DNA of 64,000 nt from an uncultured bacterium (lineage in GTDB: Bacteria > Bacteroidota > Bacteroidia > Bacteroidales > Rikenellaceae). Made by a program: the position numbers and the translations under genes. Each line of letters opens with the position of its first letter. Positions within the stretch are counted from its first letter, which is position 1. The notes below the pieces were generated by a model, which made no database searches, was not told the origin of the DNA, and was given only the letters and a program-made list of their open reading frames with translations. Location: assembly GCA_905214725.1 (NCBI GenBank), contig CAJMNH010000004.1, positions 62,001-126,000 on the forward strand, given 5' to 3'. Of this stretch, positions 17,484 to 27,307 are shown piece after piece.

Positions 17484-18671
17484 CTACGACGGCTGCGGTC
17501 CGTAGGCTTTCAGCGCCAGCCGTTTCACCAGCAGGACGAATCCGCCCGTGAGGATCAGGTTGAGCACGATGGTCAGCACCGAGACGATCAGCACCGGTCC
17601 GCCGAGATTATAACCCAAGGCGATGAAGATCACGCCGGCTCCCACCTCGCCGCGCGTGAACATGCCGATCGAAAGAGCCAGCCGTTCGCTCAGCTTGCGG
17701 TCGCGGTAGAAGAAGACCGGAAAGAGTTTCCCGATATTCGACAGCAGCGAAACGATCAGCACATGTACGGCGATCATCCCCCACGACATCATGGGTTGCG
17801 AACCCGTCACCGAATGGTGGCCGGACAAAGCCTCGGAATGCTGCACGCCGATAAACAGCGGCATGCTGATTCCGACCAGAAACATGAACAGAAACGAGAT
17901 GAACGAAGAGGCCCGCGCTTCGGAGGGCGCGTCGATATGGCGATGCCGCATCATCATGCCCAAAACAAAGGCCGGCAAAAGCACTTCGATATGGATTCCG
18001 CCCGACTCACCGAAAAGCGATTTCGTAACCAGATAAAGCCCCTGCGTGAGCGCGAAGACGATCACGGCATACCCCAGAATCGCTTTCCAATCCTGACGCA
18101 AGTCGTATTGTCCCAGTTTCCTCCATCCCGCGACCAACAGCAACGTTACGATCGCCACCACGACGAACATCTGCCATTGGAGACCGATCATCGCGATTTG
18201 CAGCGGAATCATCAACAGAATGGTGTCCAGATCGTCGAAAATCGCCAGCACCTGTATCTTGCGATACATCCAACTCGATTTGAGGTGCAGCGCAGCCAGC
18301 ATCGTAAAGAGAATACCCGCCGAAGTCGGCGCGGCGAAACGGCTCAGCAACAGGTTCTCCTTCCATGCCGCAGCATCGCCCCAATAGGCAGAAGGGAGCA
18401 TGACGAACATATAGTAGAGCGTAATCAAAATCCACGGCATGGCCGCCGTAGCCATTGCAATGAAATAGTCGCTCACATAGGAGCGCCACTCGTCTTTTTT
18501 AATCTCGAATTCCCTGCCTACATTGATCATGATAAATGCCAGACAGACATAGAGCAACGTATCGGAAAAGATTTTGAACGAGGCATACCCTTTTCCGAGC
18601 AACCCCGGCAATAATTGGGAGGCGACGAGCCCCAGTACGAGCAAAAGGGAGAAAGTAAGGACTTTTTTCAT
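17484..18671 (-). CDS. Cation/proton antiporter family membrane protein
   Basis: A 395-residue inner-membrane protein with about ten to twelve hydrophobic helices. FDDLDTILLMIP near residue 167 carries the acidic pair characteristic of CPA-type Na+/H+ antiporters, and MFTRGEVGAGVIFIALGYNLGG near the C-terminus fits the second ion-path helix. It would exchange Na+ or K+ for H+. No regulatory C-terminal domain (TrkA-N or USP) is present. It is preceded by a 465-base gap with two tandem -7 elements. Confidence 0.82.
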   Translation of the reverse strand: MKKVLTFSLLLVLGLVASQLLPGLLGKGYASFKIFSDTLLYVCLAFIMINVGREFEIKKDEWRSYVSDYFIAMATAAMPWILITLYYMFVMLPSAYWGDAAAWKENLLLSRFAAPTSAGILFTMLAALHLKSSWMYRKIQVLAIFDDLDTILLMIPLQIAMIGLQWQMFVVVAIVTLLLVAGWRKLGQYDLRQDWKAILGYAVIVFALTQGLYLVTKSLFGESGGIHIEVLLPAFVLGMMMRHRHIDAPSEARASSFISFLFMFLVGISMPLFIGVQHSEALSGHHSVTGSQPMMSWGMIAVHVLIVSLLSNIGKLFPVFFYRDRKLSERLALSIGMFTRGEVGAGVIFIALGYNLGGPVLIVSVLTIVLNLILTGGFVLLVKRLALKAYGPQPS

Positions 18672-18834
18672 GAACTCAATCTGTCAGGTTCGAGACCTTC
18701 GGGTTTCAATCACACAAACGGCTGAAGCTATTTTCTTCCGAATCGGTTCCGCACAACAGGCCGCCGATGCAAACTCACCCCGCCCTTGCCGCAGTGCAAC
18801 CCGTCTCGGCCGAAGGTTCCGCAGCAAAGATAGT

Positions 18835-18885
18835 GCAAGCCCATCTAAACCGAAGTTTTATCTGCGGCAAAGATAGAAAATAAAA
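18835..18885 (-). promoter_or_regulatory. Two tandem -7 elements upstream of the antiporter gene
   Basis: TATCTTTG occurs twice on the minus strand (18842-18835 and 18885-18878), each inside a near-identical word GC(A/G)GCAAAGATAG on the plus strand. They lie 164 and 207 bases before the start codon and suggest two start sites. Confidence 0.5.
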
Positions 18886-19108
18886 ATGAGATCGAGGACA
18901 AAAGATAAAAATAGATTGTGACTGAATGTATTATGGGATAATCTTGCCGACGGAACAGATCGCATAAAACCGTTTGAAAACCAAAAGAGGCCGGAATTGC
19001 GTTATTATCTCATGACCCTTCGGGGCAGCGGAATGAAGTTAAGACTGCATATTGAAGATTCGGAGATTTATTTTTATAAATCGGCAACCATGATTGCGAT
19101 TAAATTTA
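18886..19108. other. Intergenic region, nothing definite
   Basis: The remainder of the 465-base divergent gap between the antiporter and the hybrid histidine kinase. It is moderately AT-rich; no open frame of coding character, RNA gene or repeat was recognised. Confidence 0.4.
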
Positions 19109-19116
19109 TACTTTTG
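19109..19116 (+). promoter_or_regulatory. -7 element for the hybrid histidine kinase
   Basis: TACTTTTG is an exact TAnnTTTG match ending 20 bases before the ATG at 19137. The nearest TTG is only 12 bases upstream. Confidence 0.55.
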
Positions 19117-19136
19117 CGCCAATTACCTACCTGAAT

Positions 19137-22100
19137 ATGAAACCGAATTCTTATTGCGGAATCTCCACCTTGTGTCAGCGGAGTCTGCTATTGCTCGCCG
19201 GTATTGCATTTGCGCTGACATCCCAAGCTCAAGGTAACCAGCCGCGGAATCTCAAAAACGACTATTTATTGGTCGTCAATACCTATACTTCGGATGCCCC
19301 GTGGAGCAATGCGATCATCGAACCGGTTCAAAAATGGGTCTCCGCCGAACGCGGCGTCGCCGTTTTCGTCGAACATCTCAATATGCTGATGATAGACGAC
19401 GCCGCACGATTCGACAAGGTAAAACAGGCTGTACTCGACAAATATTCGGATAAGGCACCGAAAGCCGTCCTGCTGCTGGGCAATCCCGCCCTGTTGCTGA
19501 AAGACGACATTCGGGATCGTTGGGGCGACATACCCGTGATTCTGTGTGCAGAGGAGGATTATTTCGGTCCCGACTCGGCCTATATCGATAAACATCCGAT
19601 CCCGATCGAAAAGCGCATACCGCTCTCGACGCTTACCGGCGACTATAACCTGACCGTTCTGCAAACCAAAATGTTCCCGAAGGACAATGTGGATTTGCTG
19701 CAACGGATGATCCCCGATCTGAAAGAGGTGCTGCTCATCGGCGACGGCCGTTATGTCAATCAACAGCTCAATTACGATACGGAGCGTCTGATGGCGCAGG
19801 AATATCCCGCTCTCAACTACCGTTTCCTTTCGGCGGCGGATATGTCGCTGGAGGAATTGATTGCCTATCTGGAAACCGTCGACACCGACTCTACCGGCGT
19901 GCTGTTCTCCTCTTGGTTCAGCAAGTCGGATATTGCCGGAAGCCCCGTACTCAATGCAAGTTCATACCGTGTGATTTCCAATCTTTCCGTTCCGGTCTTT
20001 GCTATAAAACGAGCCGTCATGGATAACAGCAGCATGGTCGGAGGTTGTTTTTTCGACGGCGAGATTTTCAAAACGCATTTGCAACAAACCCTCTTCTCGA
20101 TCTTAGAAAATACCCCTGCACGGGATACTCCGTTTTATATACCCACAAAAGCGGCACCTACCTTTAGCTATCCTTCGTTGCTGTTGAAGGGCTTTTCCAT
20201 AGATCAATGCCCTCTGGAAAGCCAATTCATAGACCGGCCTACATTCTATCAACGGAACAGAGCTTTAATGATTTTCGGCGGAATCTCAATTGTGGCTTTG
20301 CTGTTTTCGCTTTACCTGTTCCACCGCATCCGCTCGTTGAAAACGCTGAACGAAGCGCAACGGCGGCAATTCGAAACCAGCCGTGAATTAGCCAATCTTT
20401 TCGACAACATGCCGGTCGCCTACATGAAAGCGAAACTCCTGCATAATTCCTCCGGGGAGGTCACAGATATGGAGATCTGCCAGATGAACGGGCGTTTTAC
20501 GGCGAATTTCGTCCGAGGCACCGAATCGGACCGCTATCGGGGAAGCGAACTTTTCGGCGCGGATCTCAAGATTTCCCTATGCCTTGCGGAGTTGGCGAGT
20601 GCCGAAAAGAGAGCCATTACCTACTCGCAGTACTTTTCGGAGTCGGATTCTTATCAGAATATCGTGGTAACCCCGGCAACAAAAGAAGGTTATGTGGACG
20701 CCTATTACGTCGATGCCACGGCACTGCACGATGCCCAGCAGAAACTCGACGATACGAACCACAAACTGGCGATGGCGCTCGACGTAGCCAACATCGTACC
20801 GTGGAATTGGAATCTGCGTGAACATAAAATCCTCTGCGACGTAAACCGTCCGGTCGAGTTGAGCGACATCGGGCATCCTGTCGACGAAGAAAAGTTGTCG
20901 GTCCCGGATACGCAGTATTTTTCCAAGATACACAAGGAGGATCTGGAACGGGTCCTGCGAGCCTATAACGATCTGATCGAAGGCCGATCGAACAAAGTGA
21001 GCGAAGAGTATCGGGTCGTATCGCACGACCAGACCGGATACAAACTGGATTGGGTGGAAGCGCAGGCTACCGTAGAAAGTCGGGACGCCGACGGGAAGCC
21101 GCTCACGCTGGTCGGTTCTTCGCTGGTGATTACGCAGCGGAAAAAGATGGAGCAGGAGCTTATCGATGCGCGCGACAAGGCGGAAGAGTCGAATCGGCTC
21201 AAATCGGCGTTCCTCGCCAATATGAGCCATGAGATCCGCACGCCGCTGAATGCCATCGTCGGCTTTGCCAGCCTGCTTAATTCGACAGAGGAAACCGAAG
21301 AACGGGAGGAATTCGTCAAGATCATTGAGAACAACAACGAACTGCTGCTTCAGCTTATCGGCGACATCCTCGACCTGTCGAAAATCGAAGCCGGAACACT
21401 GGAATTCGTCGATGCCCCCGTCGATGTAAATGTTCTGATCGAAGAAACGATCAAGTCGCTGCAATCACGGGCCGAAGCAAAGGGCCTGACAATCAAATTC
21501 GCAGACCGGCTTTCCAAGTGTCATATCATGGCGGACCATAACCGGTTGCGCCAATTGCTCATCAACTTAATTACCAATTCCATCAAATTTACCGAGGAGG
21601 GCGGCATCACGATCGGCTATTCGCTGCAAAAGGACAACTTGCTCCGTTTTTGCGTTACCGATACCGGATGCGGTATTGCGCCGGAGAAACAAGCCGACAT
21701 TTTTACACGTTTCGTCAAGCTAAACAGTTTCGCACAGGGAACGGGACTGGGCCTGCCGATATGCAAAACCATCGCGAACCGAATGGGCGGCGAGATCGGA
21801 GTGGAATCCGAGTTGGGCAAAGGTTCGACGTTCTGGTTTACGATCCAGAACATCCCTGTCGAAATGAATAAAAAAAGCGTTCAAGAATACACGCTTCAGG
21901 CCGTGGCGAAAGACCAGATTACGATTCTCATCGCCGAAGACAATATCAGCAACTTCAAATTGTTCGAAACGATTCTTAAAAAGGATTACCATATCCTTCA
22001 TGCGTGGAACGGCCAAGAAGCCGTGGAACTGTTCAAGGCCCACAGGCCGCATATCATATTGATGGATGTGAACATGCCCATAATGGACGGATACGAAGCG

Positions 22101-22286
22101 ACGGCCGAAATCCGCAAGGTTTCGGCGGATGTGCCCATTCTCGCCGTTACGGCCTATGCTTATGCTTCGGATGAACAGCGGATCCTCAGTCATGGATTTA
22201 ACGGATACGCCGCCAAACCGATTAATCCCGGCGTGTTACGGTCGAAGATCATCGACCTGCTCAGCGCGAGATTAATGTTGTTATAA
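19137..22286 (+). CDS. Hybrid sensor histidine kinase/response regulator with periplasmic binding-type sensor
   Basis: A 1049-residue one-protein phosphorelay. Residues 1-32 are a signal peptide; about 38-350 form an alpha/beta periplasmic domain ([39 protein letters not shown]) resembling ABC-transporter substrate-binding folds; about 375-395 is the membrane helix. Two PAS-like regions follow (about 415-690). The HisKA motif is [12 protein letters not shown] with His698, then the ATPase domain ([26 protein letters not shown]) and a receiver domain with phospho-acceptor Asp977 ([15 protein letters not shown]). No DNA-binding domain is fused, so an output partner must be elsewhere. It is monocistronic here. 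Confidence 0.94.
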   Translation: MKPNSYCGISTLCQRSLLLLAGIAFALTSQAQGNQPRNLKNDYLLVVNTYTSDAPWSNAIIEPVQKWVSAERGVAVFVEHLNMLMIDDAARFDKVKQAVLDKYSDKAPKAVLLLGNPALLLKDDIRDRWGDIPVILCAEEDYFGPDSAYIDKHPIPIEKRIPLSTLTGDYNLTVLQTKMFPKDNVDLLQRMIPDLKEVLLIGDGRYVNQQLNYDTERLMAQEYPALNYRFLSAADMSLEELIAYLETVDTDSTGVLFSSWFSKSDIAGSPVLNASSYRVISNLSVPVFAIKRAVMDNSSMVGGCFFDGEIFKTHLQQTLFSILENTPARDTPFYIPTKAAPTFSYPSLLLKGFSIDQCPLESQFIDRPTFYQRNRALMIFGGISIVALLFSLYLFHRIRSLKTLNEAQRRQFETSRELANLFDNMPVAYMKAKLLHNSSGEVTDMEICQMNGRFTANFVRGTESDRYRGSELFGADLKISLCLAELASAEKRAITYSQYFSESDSYQNIVVTPATKEGYVDAYYVDATALHDAQQKLDDTNHKLAMALDVANIVPWNWNLREHKILCDVNRPVELSDIGHPVDEEKLSVPDTQYFSKIHKEDLERVLRAYNDLIEGRSNKVSEEYRVVSHDQTGYKLDWVEAQATVESRDADGKPLTLVGSSLVITQRKKMEQELIDARDKAEESNRLKSAFLANMSHEIRTPLNAIVGFASLLNSTEETEEREEFVKIIENNNELLLQLIGDILDLSKIEAGTLEFVDAPVDVNVLIEETIKSLQSRAEAKGLTIKFADRLSKCHIMADHNRLRQLLINLITNSIKFTEEGGITIGYSLQKDNLLRFCVTDTGCGIAPEKQADIFTRFVKLNSFAQGTGLGLPICKTIANRMGGEIGVESELGKGSTFWFTIQNIPVEMNKKSVQEYTLQAVAKDQITILIAEDNISNFKLFETILKKDYHILHAWNGQEAVELFKAHRPHIILMDVNMPIMDGYEATAEIRKVSADVPILAVTAYAYASDEQRILSHGFNGYAAKPINPGVLRSKIIDLLSARLMLL

Positions 22287-22398
22287 TATAGAAATTAGAA
22301 TCCGCATATCCCGCTGTTGCATAACGCCTGCATTGGCGTCAAAATCGCCCTGTTCTAAAACGTTTTGACTGAAATCCGTTCGATAAGACCGTAACGTC

Positions 22399-22887
22399 TC
22401 AGAAAAGTTCGCCCTGTCCATCACGCCACAAATTGATGCGCTCCACGCCGTGACGCCGAGCGTATTCCCACGTATAGCGCGTTCCGCCCTTGCCGCCGTC
22501 GAACCACGCCACAACGGCGGACGATCGCTCCACCATAAATTCGTCGCGGCGCAGATAACAGCGCGGATCGTACCGTCGGGCAATTATCTCCACCTCGTCC
22601 GCACGATCCAAAATCCGCGCGTATCGGATGCGGTCCGTGCTCGGGAAACGATCCGCCTGTCCGGGAAATGGAACGGCGCAGTACAGCCGCAATTCGGGCA
22701 GCTCTTCGTGCAGGGCGAGCGCCGTCTCGGCCGCAGCGAGATCGAACCCCTGAGCCATACCGCTCCAGAACGCACGAAAACCTCGGGCATACAACTCCTC
22801 GACGACGGCGCGTAACGCATCGTCGCATTCGCCGGCATAACGGCGATGGCCGGTAAAGGCCGCCGACTGTTCCCTGAATATCTCCAT
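22399..22887 (-). CDS. SLOG-family (DUF1273/YpsA-like) protein
   Basis: A 162-residue cytoplasmic Rossmann-like protein. The N-terminal AAFTGHRRY and the FWSGMAQGFDLAAAE motif are hallmarks of the DUF1273/YpsA group of the SLOG superfamily; SSAVVAWFDGGKGGTRYTW completes the predicted nucleotide-binding pocket. SLOG proteins bind nucleotide-derived ligands such as NAD derivatives; several act in stress or conflict systems. No effector gene is adjacent, so a defence role is not supported here. Confidence 0.88.
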   Translation of the reverse strand: MEIFREQSAAFTGHRRYAGECDDALRAVVEELYARGFRAFWSGMAQGFDLAAAETALALHEELPELRLYCAVPFPGQADRFPSTDRIRYARILDRADEVEIIARRYDPRCYLRRDEFMVERSSAVVAWFDGGKGGTRYTWEYARRHGVERINLWRDGQGELF

Positions 22888-22984
22888 TCGGCTCGCTTCT
22901 TCAAACAGGAATAATACTGCAAGTTACGCTTTTGGTCTGAACTTTGCAATCGGAAAGGGTGAATTTCAAATACATTTTACCACT

Positions 22985-23179
22985 ATGAAAGGTTCTTGTT
23001 TTTTTGCTATGCTGGGCGGCATGCTGCTCGGCTCGGTCATTACCCTGCTGGCCACCCCGAAGTCGGGAGCCGAGGTACGGGGACAAATCAAAGATCTCGT
23101 AAACCGCGAAGCCGAAAAGGTTCGCAACAAATATCACGAGGTCGAAGGTAAGGTCGAAGAGGCAGCAGCCAAAAAGTAA
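22985..23179 (+). CDS. YtxH-domain small membrane protein
   Basis: A 64-residue protein with one N-terminal hydrophobic segment (FFAMLGGMLLGSVITLLATP), the KSGAEVRGQI turn typical of YtxH/gas-vesicle-like proteins, and a charged coiled-coil tail (EAEKVRNKYHEVEGKVEEAAAKK). Family members are often stress-induced and membrane-associated; no biochemical role is known. The next small membrane protein begins 9 bases downstream, so they form a two-gene unit. Confidence 0.85.
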   Translation: MKGSCFFAMLGGMLLGSVITLLATPKSGAEVRGQIKDLVNREAEKVRNKYHEVEGKVEEAAAKK

Positions 23180-23188
23180 TCGGCGGAC

Positions 23189-23500
23189 ATGTATCCCGAC
23201 TCCTCCGAACGGCCCTTTGCCGGAGCGCTCGTATTCTTCCTCGTCATGGCTCTTTCGGCCTACGTTCTGCTGGCGACGGCGCTCGTGGTCTGGCTGGCCG
23301 AGCTGCTCGGTTCATTGCCGCTGGCAGCGGCCCTGCTGGGCGGATTCACGCTGCTGCTTGCCGTGCTCGCCTACCTGCTTGCCGTGCGCGACGCCATCGC
23401 CCGGCTGCGTGAACGGTGGGAGGTCATCTACGAGGTCATGCGATCGCTTCACAACGGGTATCGGCGTGTGTCGGGATTTCTCCACCGACTCCTATGGTAG
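23189..23500 (+). CDS. Two-helix small membrane protein
   Basis: A 103-residue protein with two long hydrophobic helices (about 12-38 and 42-68) joined by a short turn, followed by a basic amphipathic tail (RLRERWEVIYEVMRSL). The layout is like the holin-superfamily/DUF1469 proteins often paired with YtxH genes in Bacteroidota, but I cannot assign it firmly. It is co-directional with the YtxH gene and ends before a bidirectional terminator. Confidence 0.7.
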   Translation: MYPDSSERPFAGALVFFLVMALSAYVLLATALVVWLAELLGSLPLAAALLGGFTLLLAVLAYLLAVRDAIARLRERWEVIYEVMRSLHNGYRRVSGFLHRLLW

Positions 23501-23535
23501 GACGTCTCTCCGAATGCGCCGCCGCGTATGCAAAC

Positions 23536-23567
23536 AAAAAACGGACTGCATTGCAGTCCGTTTTTTT
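23536..23567. terminator. Bidirectional terminator
   Basis: ACGGACTGCA (23541-23550) pairs with TGCAGTCCGT (23552-23561), flanked by an A-run on one side and seven T on the other. It serves the small membrane gene pair and the convergent acyl-CoA dehydrogenase operon. Confidence 0.92.
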
Positions 23568-23583
23568 GTAGCCGAATGCCTCC

Positions 23584-25314
23584 TTAGCAGAATGTCTCCG
23601 ACTCGACGGCCTTGAACAGTTCCACGTCGGCGGACGTCGAAGCCATGACATAGGCGTAGGCCTCCTCGATCTTCGACGCAGCGAGCTTCCCGTAGATCTC
23701 CGCCGGCTGAATATACTCCTCGCTGTCCTTGGACTGCAATGCCAGCAGGTGGGTGATAGCCAGATAACCGGCCATTTCGACCAAACGGCGGGCATGAAGT
23801 TCCTTGAATCCGCAGGTCTCCTTCTCGATCTGCTCGACGCGGGCGACCGCCTCTTCGAACTTCATGCGCAGAGCGACGAGCCGCTCCACGAGCGGTTTCA
23901 CGGCTTCGACATGCTCCGCCGCCTCGTAACGCCCGATCTGTTCGAGATAGGTTCCCTTGGTCACGTGATTGATCGCCGCGACAACCTGCAACTGCGATGT
24001 TCCTTCATAGATATTCATGATACGGGCGTCGCGGTAAAGACGTTCGCAGGCGTAATCCTTCATGAAGCCCGAACCGCCGTGAATCTGAATGGCGTCGTAG
24101 GCCATCTGATTGGCATACTCCGACGAGAAGAGTTTCAGCAGCGGCGTGAAGCCGTCGGCCAGCTTGTTGTAATATTTCATCTCCTGACGCTCCTCCGCTT
24201 CGAGCGAACGCTCATGGGAGATATGGGTGTACTGTTTGTAGATCTCCACGAAACGGGTCGTTTCATACAGCAGCGCACGCACCCCCAGCGTCTTGGCCTT
24301 CATGTTCGACAGCATCTCCGAAATGGCTGCAAAGCGGATGATGTTCTTGCCGAACTGCGCACGCTCGTTGGCGTATTTCAACGCTTCGCGGTAAGCCGCC
24401 TCGCAGAGACCCACCGACTGCGCGCCGATACCCAGACGGGCGGCGTTCATCAGCGACATCACATACTTGATAAGGCCCATCTTGCGATCGCCCACCAACT
24501 GCGCCGGAGCGTTCGTGAAGACCAGTTCGCAGGTGGGCGACCCCTTGATGCCGAGTTTGTTCTCGATGCGACGCACCTTTACGCCGCCGTCGCGCTTGTC
24601 GTAAACGAGCATCGACAGGCCGCGCGCATCGGTCGTACCCTCTTCGGTGCGAGCCAGCACCAGCGACACGTCGCCGTCGCCGTTGGTGATAAAGCGCTTC
24701 ACGCCGTTCAGAAGCCACGTCCCCTTCTCTTCCGACCAAGTCGCCTTCAACATCACGGCGCCCAGATCCGAACCGGCATCCGGCTCCGTAAGATCCATCG
24801 CGCACGTTGCGCCGGCCGAAACCCATGTCAGGTATTTCTGTTTGATCTCCTCCGAAGCGAACTCGTTGAGCGTTTCGGCGCAGTCCTGCAAACCCCAGAT
24901 ATTCTCGAAGCCGGCGTCGGCGCGCGCCACCATCTCGTTGGTCATGACAAAGCACAACAGCGGGAAATTCAGGCCGTCGTACTTGCGCGGCAACGTCAGA
25001 CCGCTCAGACCGGCCTTGATGATCGCATCCAAATTGCGCTGCGTGCCCTCGGCATAGACCACATGGTCGTTCACCACTTTCGGGCCTTCCTGATCGACGC
25101 TTTCAGCGTTCGGGGCTATCACGTCGCCGCACACCTCGCCCGCGATCTCCAACACCTTGCGGTAGGAGTCCATCGCATCTTCGAAATTCTGCGGCGCATA
25201 ATCGTAGGTGTCCTTCTCAGCGAACCCGCGCTCTTTCAGTTCCACGATCTTGCGCATCAGCGGATGCTCGAGGTGGTACTGCAAATCCTTATTATCTAAA
25301 AAGAAATTAGCCAT
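23584..25314 (-). CDS. Acyl-CoA dehydrogenase family protein
   Basis: A 576-residue flavoprotein of the acyl-CoA dehydrogenase family, longer than the usual 380-390 residues because of a C-terminal helical extension of about 150 residues. Core motifs are present: CAMDLTEPDAGSDLGA (FAD loop), RFITNGDGD, ERAQFGKNI and QIHGGSGFMKDYACERLYRDARIMNIYEGTSQ. It is the last gene of an operon with etfB and etfA, sharing one base (25314) with etfA. The ETF pair is its likely electron partner. Substrate chain length cannot be told. Confidence 0.93.
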   Translation of the reverse strand: MANFFLDNKDLQYHLEHPLMRKIVELKERGFAEKDTYDYAPQNFEDAMDSYRKVLEIAGEVCGDVIAPNAESVDQEGPKVVNDHVVYAEGTQRNLDAIIKAGLSGLTLPRKYDGLNFPLLCFVMTNEMVARADAGFENIWGLQDCAETLNEFASEEIKQKYLTWVSAGATCAMDLTEPDAGSDLGAVMLKATWSEEKGTWLLNGVKRFITNGDGDVSLVLARTEEGTTDARGLSMLVYDKRDGGVKVRRIENKLGIKGSPTCELVFTNAPAQLVGDRKMGLIKYVMSLMNAARLGIGAQSVGLCEAAYREALKYANERAQFGKNIIRFAAISEMLSNMKAKTLGVRALLYETTRFVEIYKQYTHISHERSLEAEERQEMKYYNKLADGFTPLLKLFSSEYANQMAYDAIQIHGGSGFMKDYACERLYRDARIMNIYEGTSQLQVVAAINHVTKGTYLEQIGRYEAAEHVEAVKPLVERLVALRMKFEEAVARVEQIEKETCGFKELHARRLVEMAGYLAITHLLALQSKDSEEYIQPAEIYGKLAASKIEEAYAYVMASTSADVELFKAVESETFC

Positions 25315-26333
25315 TACTTCGAATTTTGTTTGTAATACTTAATCATCTTGGGGATCACCTCGTTGACGTCGCCCGTAATGGCGAAATCGGCGATCTTGTT
25401 GATCGGCGCCTCCGCATCGGTATTGATCGAAATGATCATCGACGACTGGTCCATGCCGGCCGTGTGCTGAATCTGCCCCGAGATACCGCAGGCGATGTAG
25501 AGTTTCGGACGCACGCAGACACCCGTCTGCCCCACCTGACGCGCATGTTCGGTGAATCCCGCGTCGACGGCCGCACGGCTGGCGCCCACCTCGGCGCCCA
25601 GCACTTCGGCCAACTCGTGCACGAGTTTGAAGTTCTCCTTCGAACCCAGACCATAACCGCCGGCAACGATCACGCCCGCGCCCTTGATATTGATCTTGCG
25701 CTCTTCGATCTGACGGTCGATAATCTTCACCGCAAGATCGGCATCCTGCACCATCGGCCGCCAATCGATCCGTTTTACTTCGCCGGCGCCCGCTTTGGCG
25801 GCATACTCCTTGCGCATCACCCCCTCGCGGACGGTCGCCATCTGCGGACGGTGGTCGGGATTGACGATCGTGGCAATGATATTGCCGCCGAAGGCAGGAC
25901 GAATCTGATAGAGCAGATTCTTGTAATCCGTCTTGGTCTTGGGATCGGTATGATCGCCGATAACCAACTGCGTACAGTCGGCCGTCAGGCCGCTGTGCAA
26001 CGCCGACGACACGCGCGGCGCGAAATCGCGGCCGATGGGCGTAGCGCCGAAAAGCGCGATCTGCGGCTTCTCCTGTCGGATCAGACCGCACATCACCGCC
26101 GTATGGGGCAGCGTGCGGAACGGCGCGAAAATCGCGTCGTCGGCCATCCAGACGGTATCGGTCCCGTACTTCGCAAGTTCCTTTTCAATACCGGCGACAT
26201 GGTTCCCCAACACTACCGCCTCGAGTTTGACGCCCAGTTCATCGGCCAATTCGCGGCCTTTGGTCAGAAGTTCCAAGCTTACGTCGGCAACCGTGCCGTT
26301 TTCGAGCTCGATATAGACAAATATATTATTCAT
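25314..26333 (-). CDS. etfA: Electron transfer flavoprotein alpha subunit
   Basis: EtfA holds the FAD that accepts electrons from the dehydrogenase. The C-terminal FAD domain is clear: IVAGGYGLGSKENF, GASRAAVDAGF, QVGQTGVCVRPKLYIACGISGQIQH and SIIISINTDAEAPI-like residues with AD in the final motif. ATG at 26333 gives 339 residues beginning MNNIFVYIE; an upstream ATG at 26384 would reach into etfB's 3' end and adds no conserved sequence. It follows etfB by 19 bases. Confidence 0.95.
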   Translation of the reverse strand: MNNIFVYIELENGTVADVSLELLTKGRELADELGVKLEAVVLGNHVAGIEKELAKYGTDTVWMADDAIFAPFRTLPHTAVMCGLIRQEKPQIALFGATPIGRDFAPRVSSALHSGLTADCTQLVIGDHTDPKTKTDYKNLLYQIRPAFGGNIIATIVNPDHRPQMATVREGVMRKEYAAKAGAGEVKRIDWRPMVQDADLAVKIIDRQIEERKINIKGAGVIVAGGYGLGSKENFKLVHELAEVLGAEVGASRAAVDAGFTEHARQVGQTGVCVRPKLYIACGISGQIQHTAGMDQSSMIISINTDAEAPINKIADFAITGDVNEVIPKMIKYYKQNSK

Positions 26334-26352
26334 AACTGAAATCCTCCGATCT

Positions 26353-27231
26353 TTAACCGAGCGTGTGGCTCGCAATGAGTTCAACCATCAGTGATTCGAT
26401 ATCCGCATCGGCCGCCGTAAGCTTCTTGGCCTCTTTGGCTTGGAAAACGACGTTTTCGATCTTCTTGACCTTCGTCGGCGAACCGACAAGGCCCAGCTGC
26501 GTTTCGTCGGGATCGACGTCGGCCGCCGACAGTTCGACGATTTGCAGATACTCCTTCGCCGCCGCCATCTTCGAGGCCAAGCAGTCGGGAGCGGCCGCAA
26601 TTTCGGACTTGGTCTGCGCGAATTTGTATTTCATCACGCGCTTGGCGTTTTGCGGGCGGCACTCGGGGGCCGACGCATTGACGGTCATCACCATCGGCAA
26701 CGGGCACTCGACGATCTCCGTACCGTGTTCCAGACGGCGTTTCACGACCAGCGAATCCGCCTTGATTTCGAGCAGCTCCTCGGCATAGGTCACCTGCGGC
26801 CAACCCAGTTTCTCGGCCACCTGCGGCCCTACCTGCGCCGTATCGCCGTCGATAGCCTGACGGCCTGCCACGATCACGTCGGGGCGAATCTTGCGCAGTG
26901 CGCACGACAATGCATAGGAGGTCGCCAGCGTATCGGCGCCGGCGAACTTGCGGTCGGTCAGCAGATAACCGCCGTCGGCGCCGCGGAACATCGCGTCGCG
27001 GATAATATCGGCCGCACGGGGAGGCCCCATCGTCAGAATATGCACGGTCGAGCCCTCGGTCTCGTCCTTCAGCGCGAGCGCCATTTCGAGGGCATTCAAA
27101 TCTTCGGGATTGAAGATTGCTGGCAGAGCGGCGCGATTGACCGTCCCTTCGGGCGTCATCGCATCCTTACCCACGTTTCGGGTATCGGGAACCTGCTTTG
27201 CCAATACAACAATTTTCAACGCTTTTTTCAT
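26353..27231 (-). CDS. etfB: Electron transfer flavoprotein beta subunit
   Basis: EtfB pairs with EtfA and holds AMP, or a second FAD in bifurcating forms. The 292-residue protein starts KIVVLAKQVPDT, a standard EtfB opening, and has GRQAIDGDTAQVGPQVAE and the later NASAPECRPQNAKRVMK segment. It is the first gene of the etfB-etfA-acyl-CoA dehydrogenase operon. Whether this complex bifurcates cannot be decided by eye. Confidence 0.95.
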   Translation of the reverse strand: MKKALKIVVLAKQVPDTRNVGKDAMTPEGTVNRAALPAIFNPEDLNALEMALALKDETEGSTVHILTMGPPRAADIIRDAMFRGADGGYLLTDRKFAGADTLATSYALSCALRKIRPDVIVAGRQAIDGDTAQVGPQVAEKLGWPQVTYAEELLEIKADSLVVKRRLEHGTEIVECPLPMVMTVNASAPECRPQNAKRVMKYKFAQTKSEIAAAPDCLASKMAAAKEYLQIVELSAADVDPDETQLGLVGSPTKVKKIENVVFQAKEAKKLTAADADIESLMVELIASHTLG

Positions 27232-27264
27232 TCGTATCGTTTTAAGTTTTGTATTGTATATCCA

Positions 27265-27299
27265 TAAAAATCGGCAGGTTCACAGCGAGGAACCTACCG
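27265..27299 (-). terminator. Intrinsic terminator after the OmpA lipoprotein gene
   Basis: CGGCAGGTTC (27272-27281) pairs with GAACCTACCG (27290-27299) with one mismatch; on the minus strand it is followed by ATTTTTA. It separates the purA-OmpA unit from the etf operon. Confidence 0.8.
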
Positions 27300-27307
27300 A
27301 GAAAAGG

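Noticed and set aside
22399..22887. SLOG-fold protein as part of a nucleotide-signalling defence system
   Set aside because: No nuclease, pore or nucleotide cyclase gene lies beside it; neighbours are a sensor kinase and small envelope proteins.
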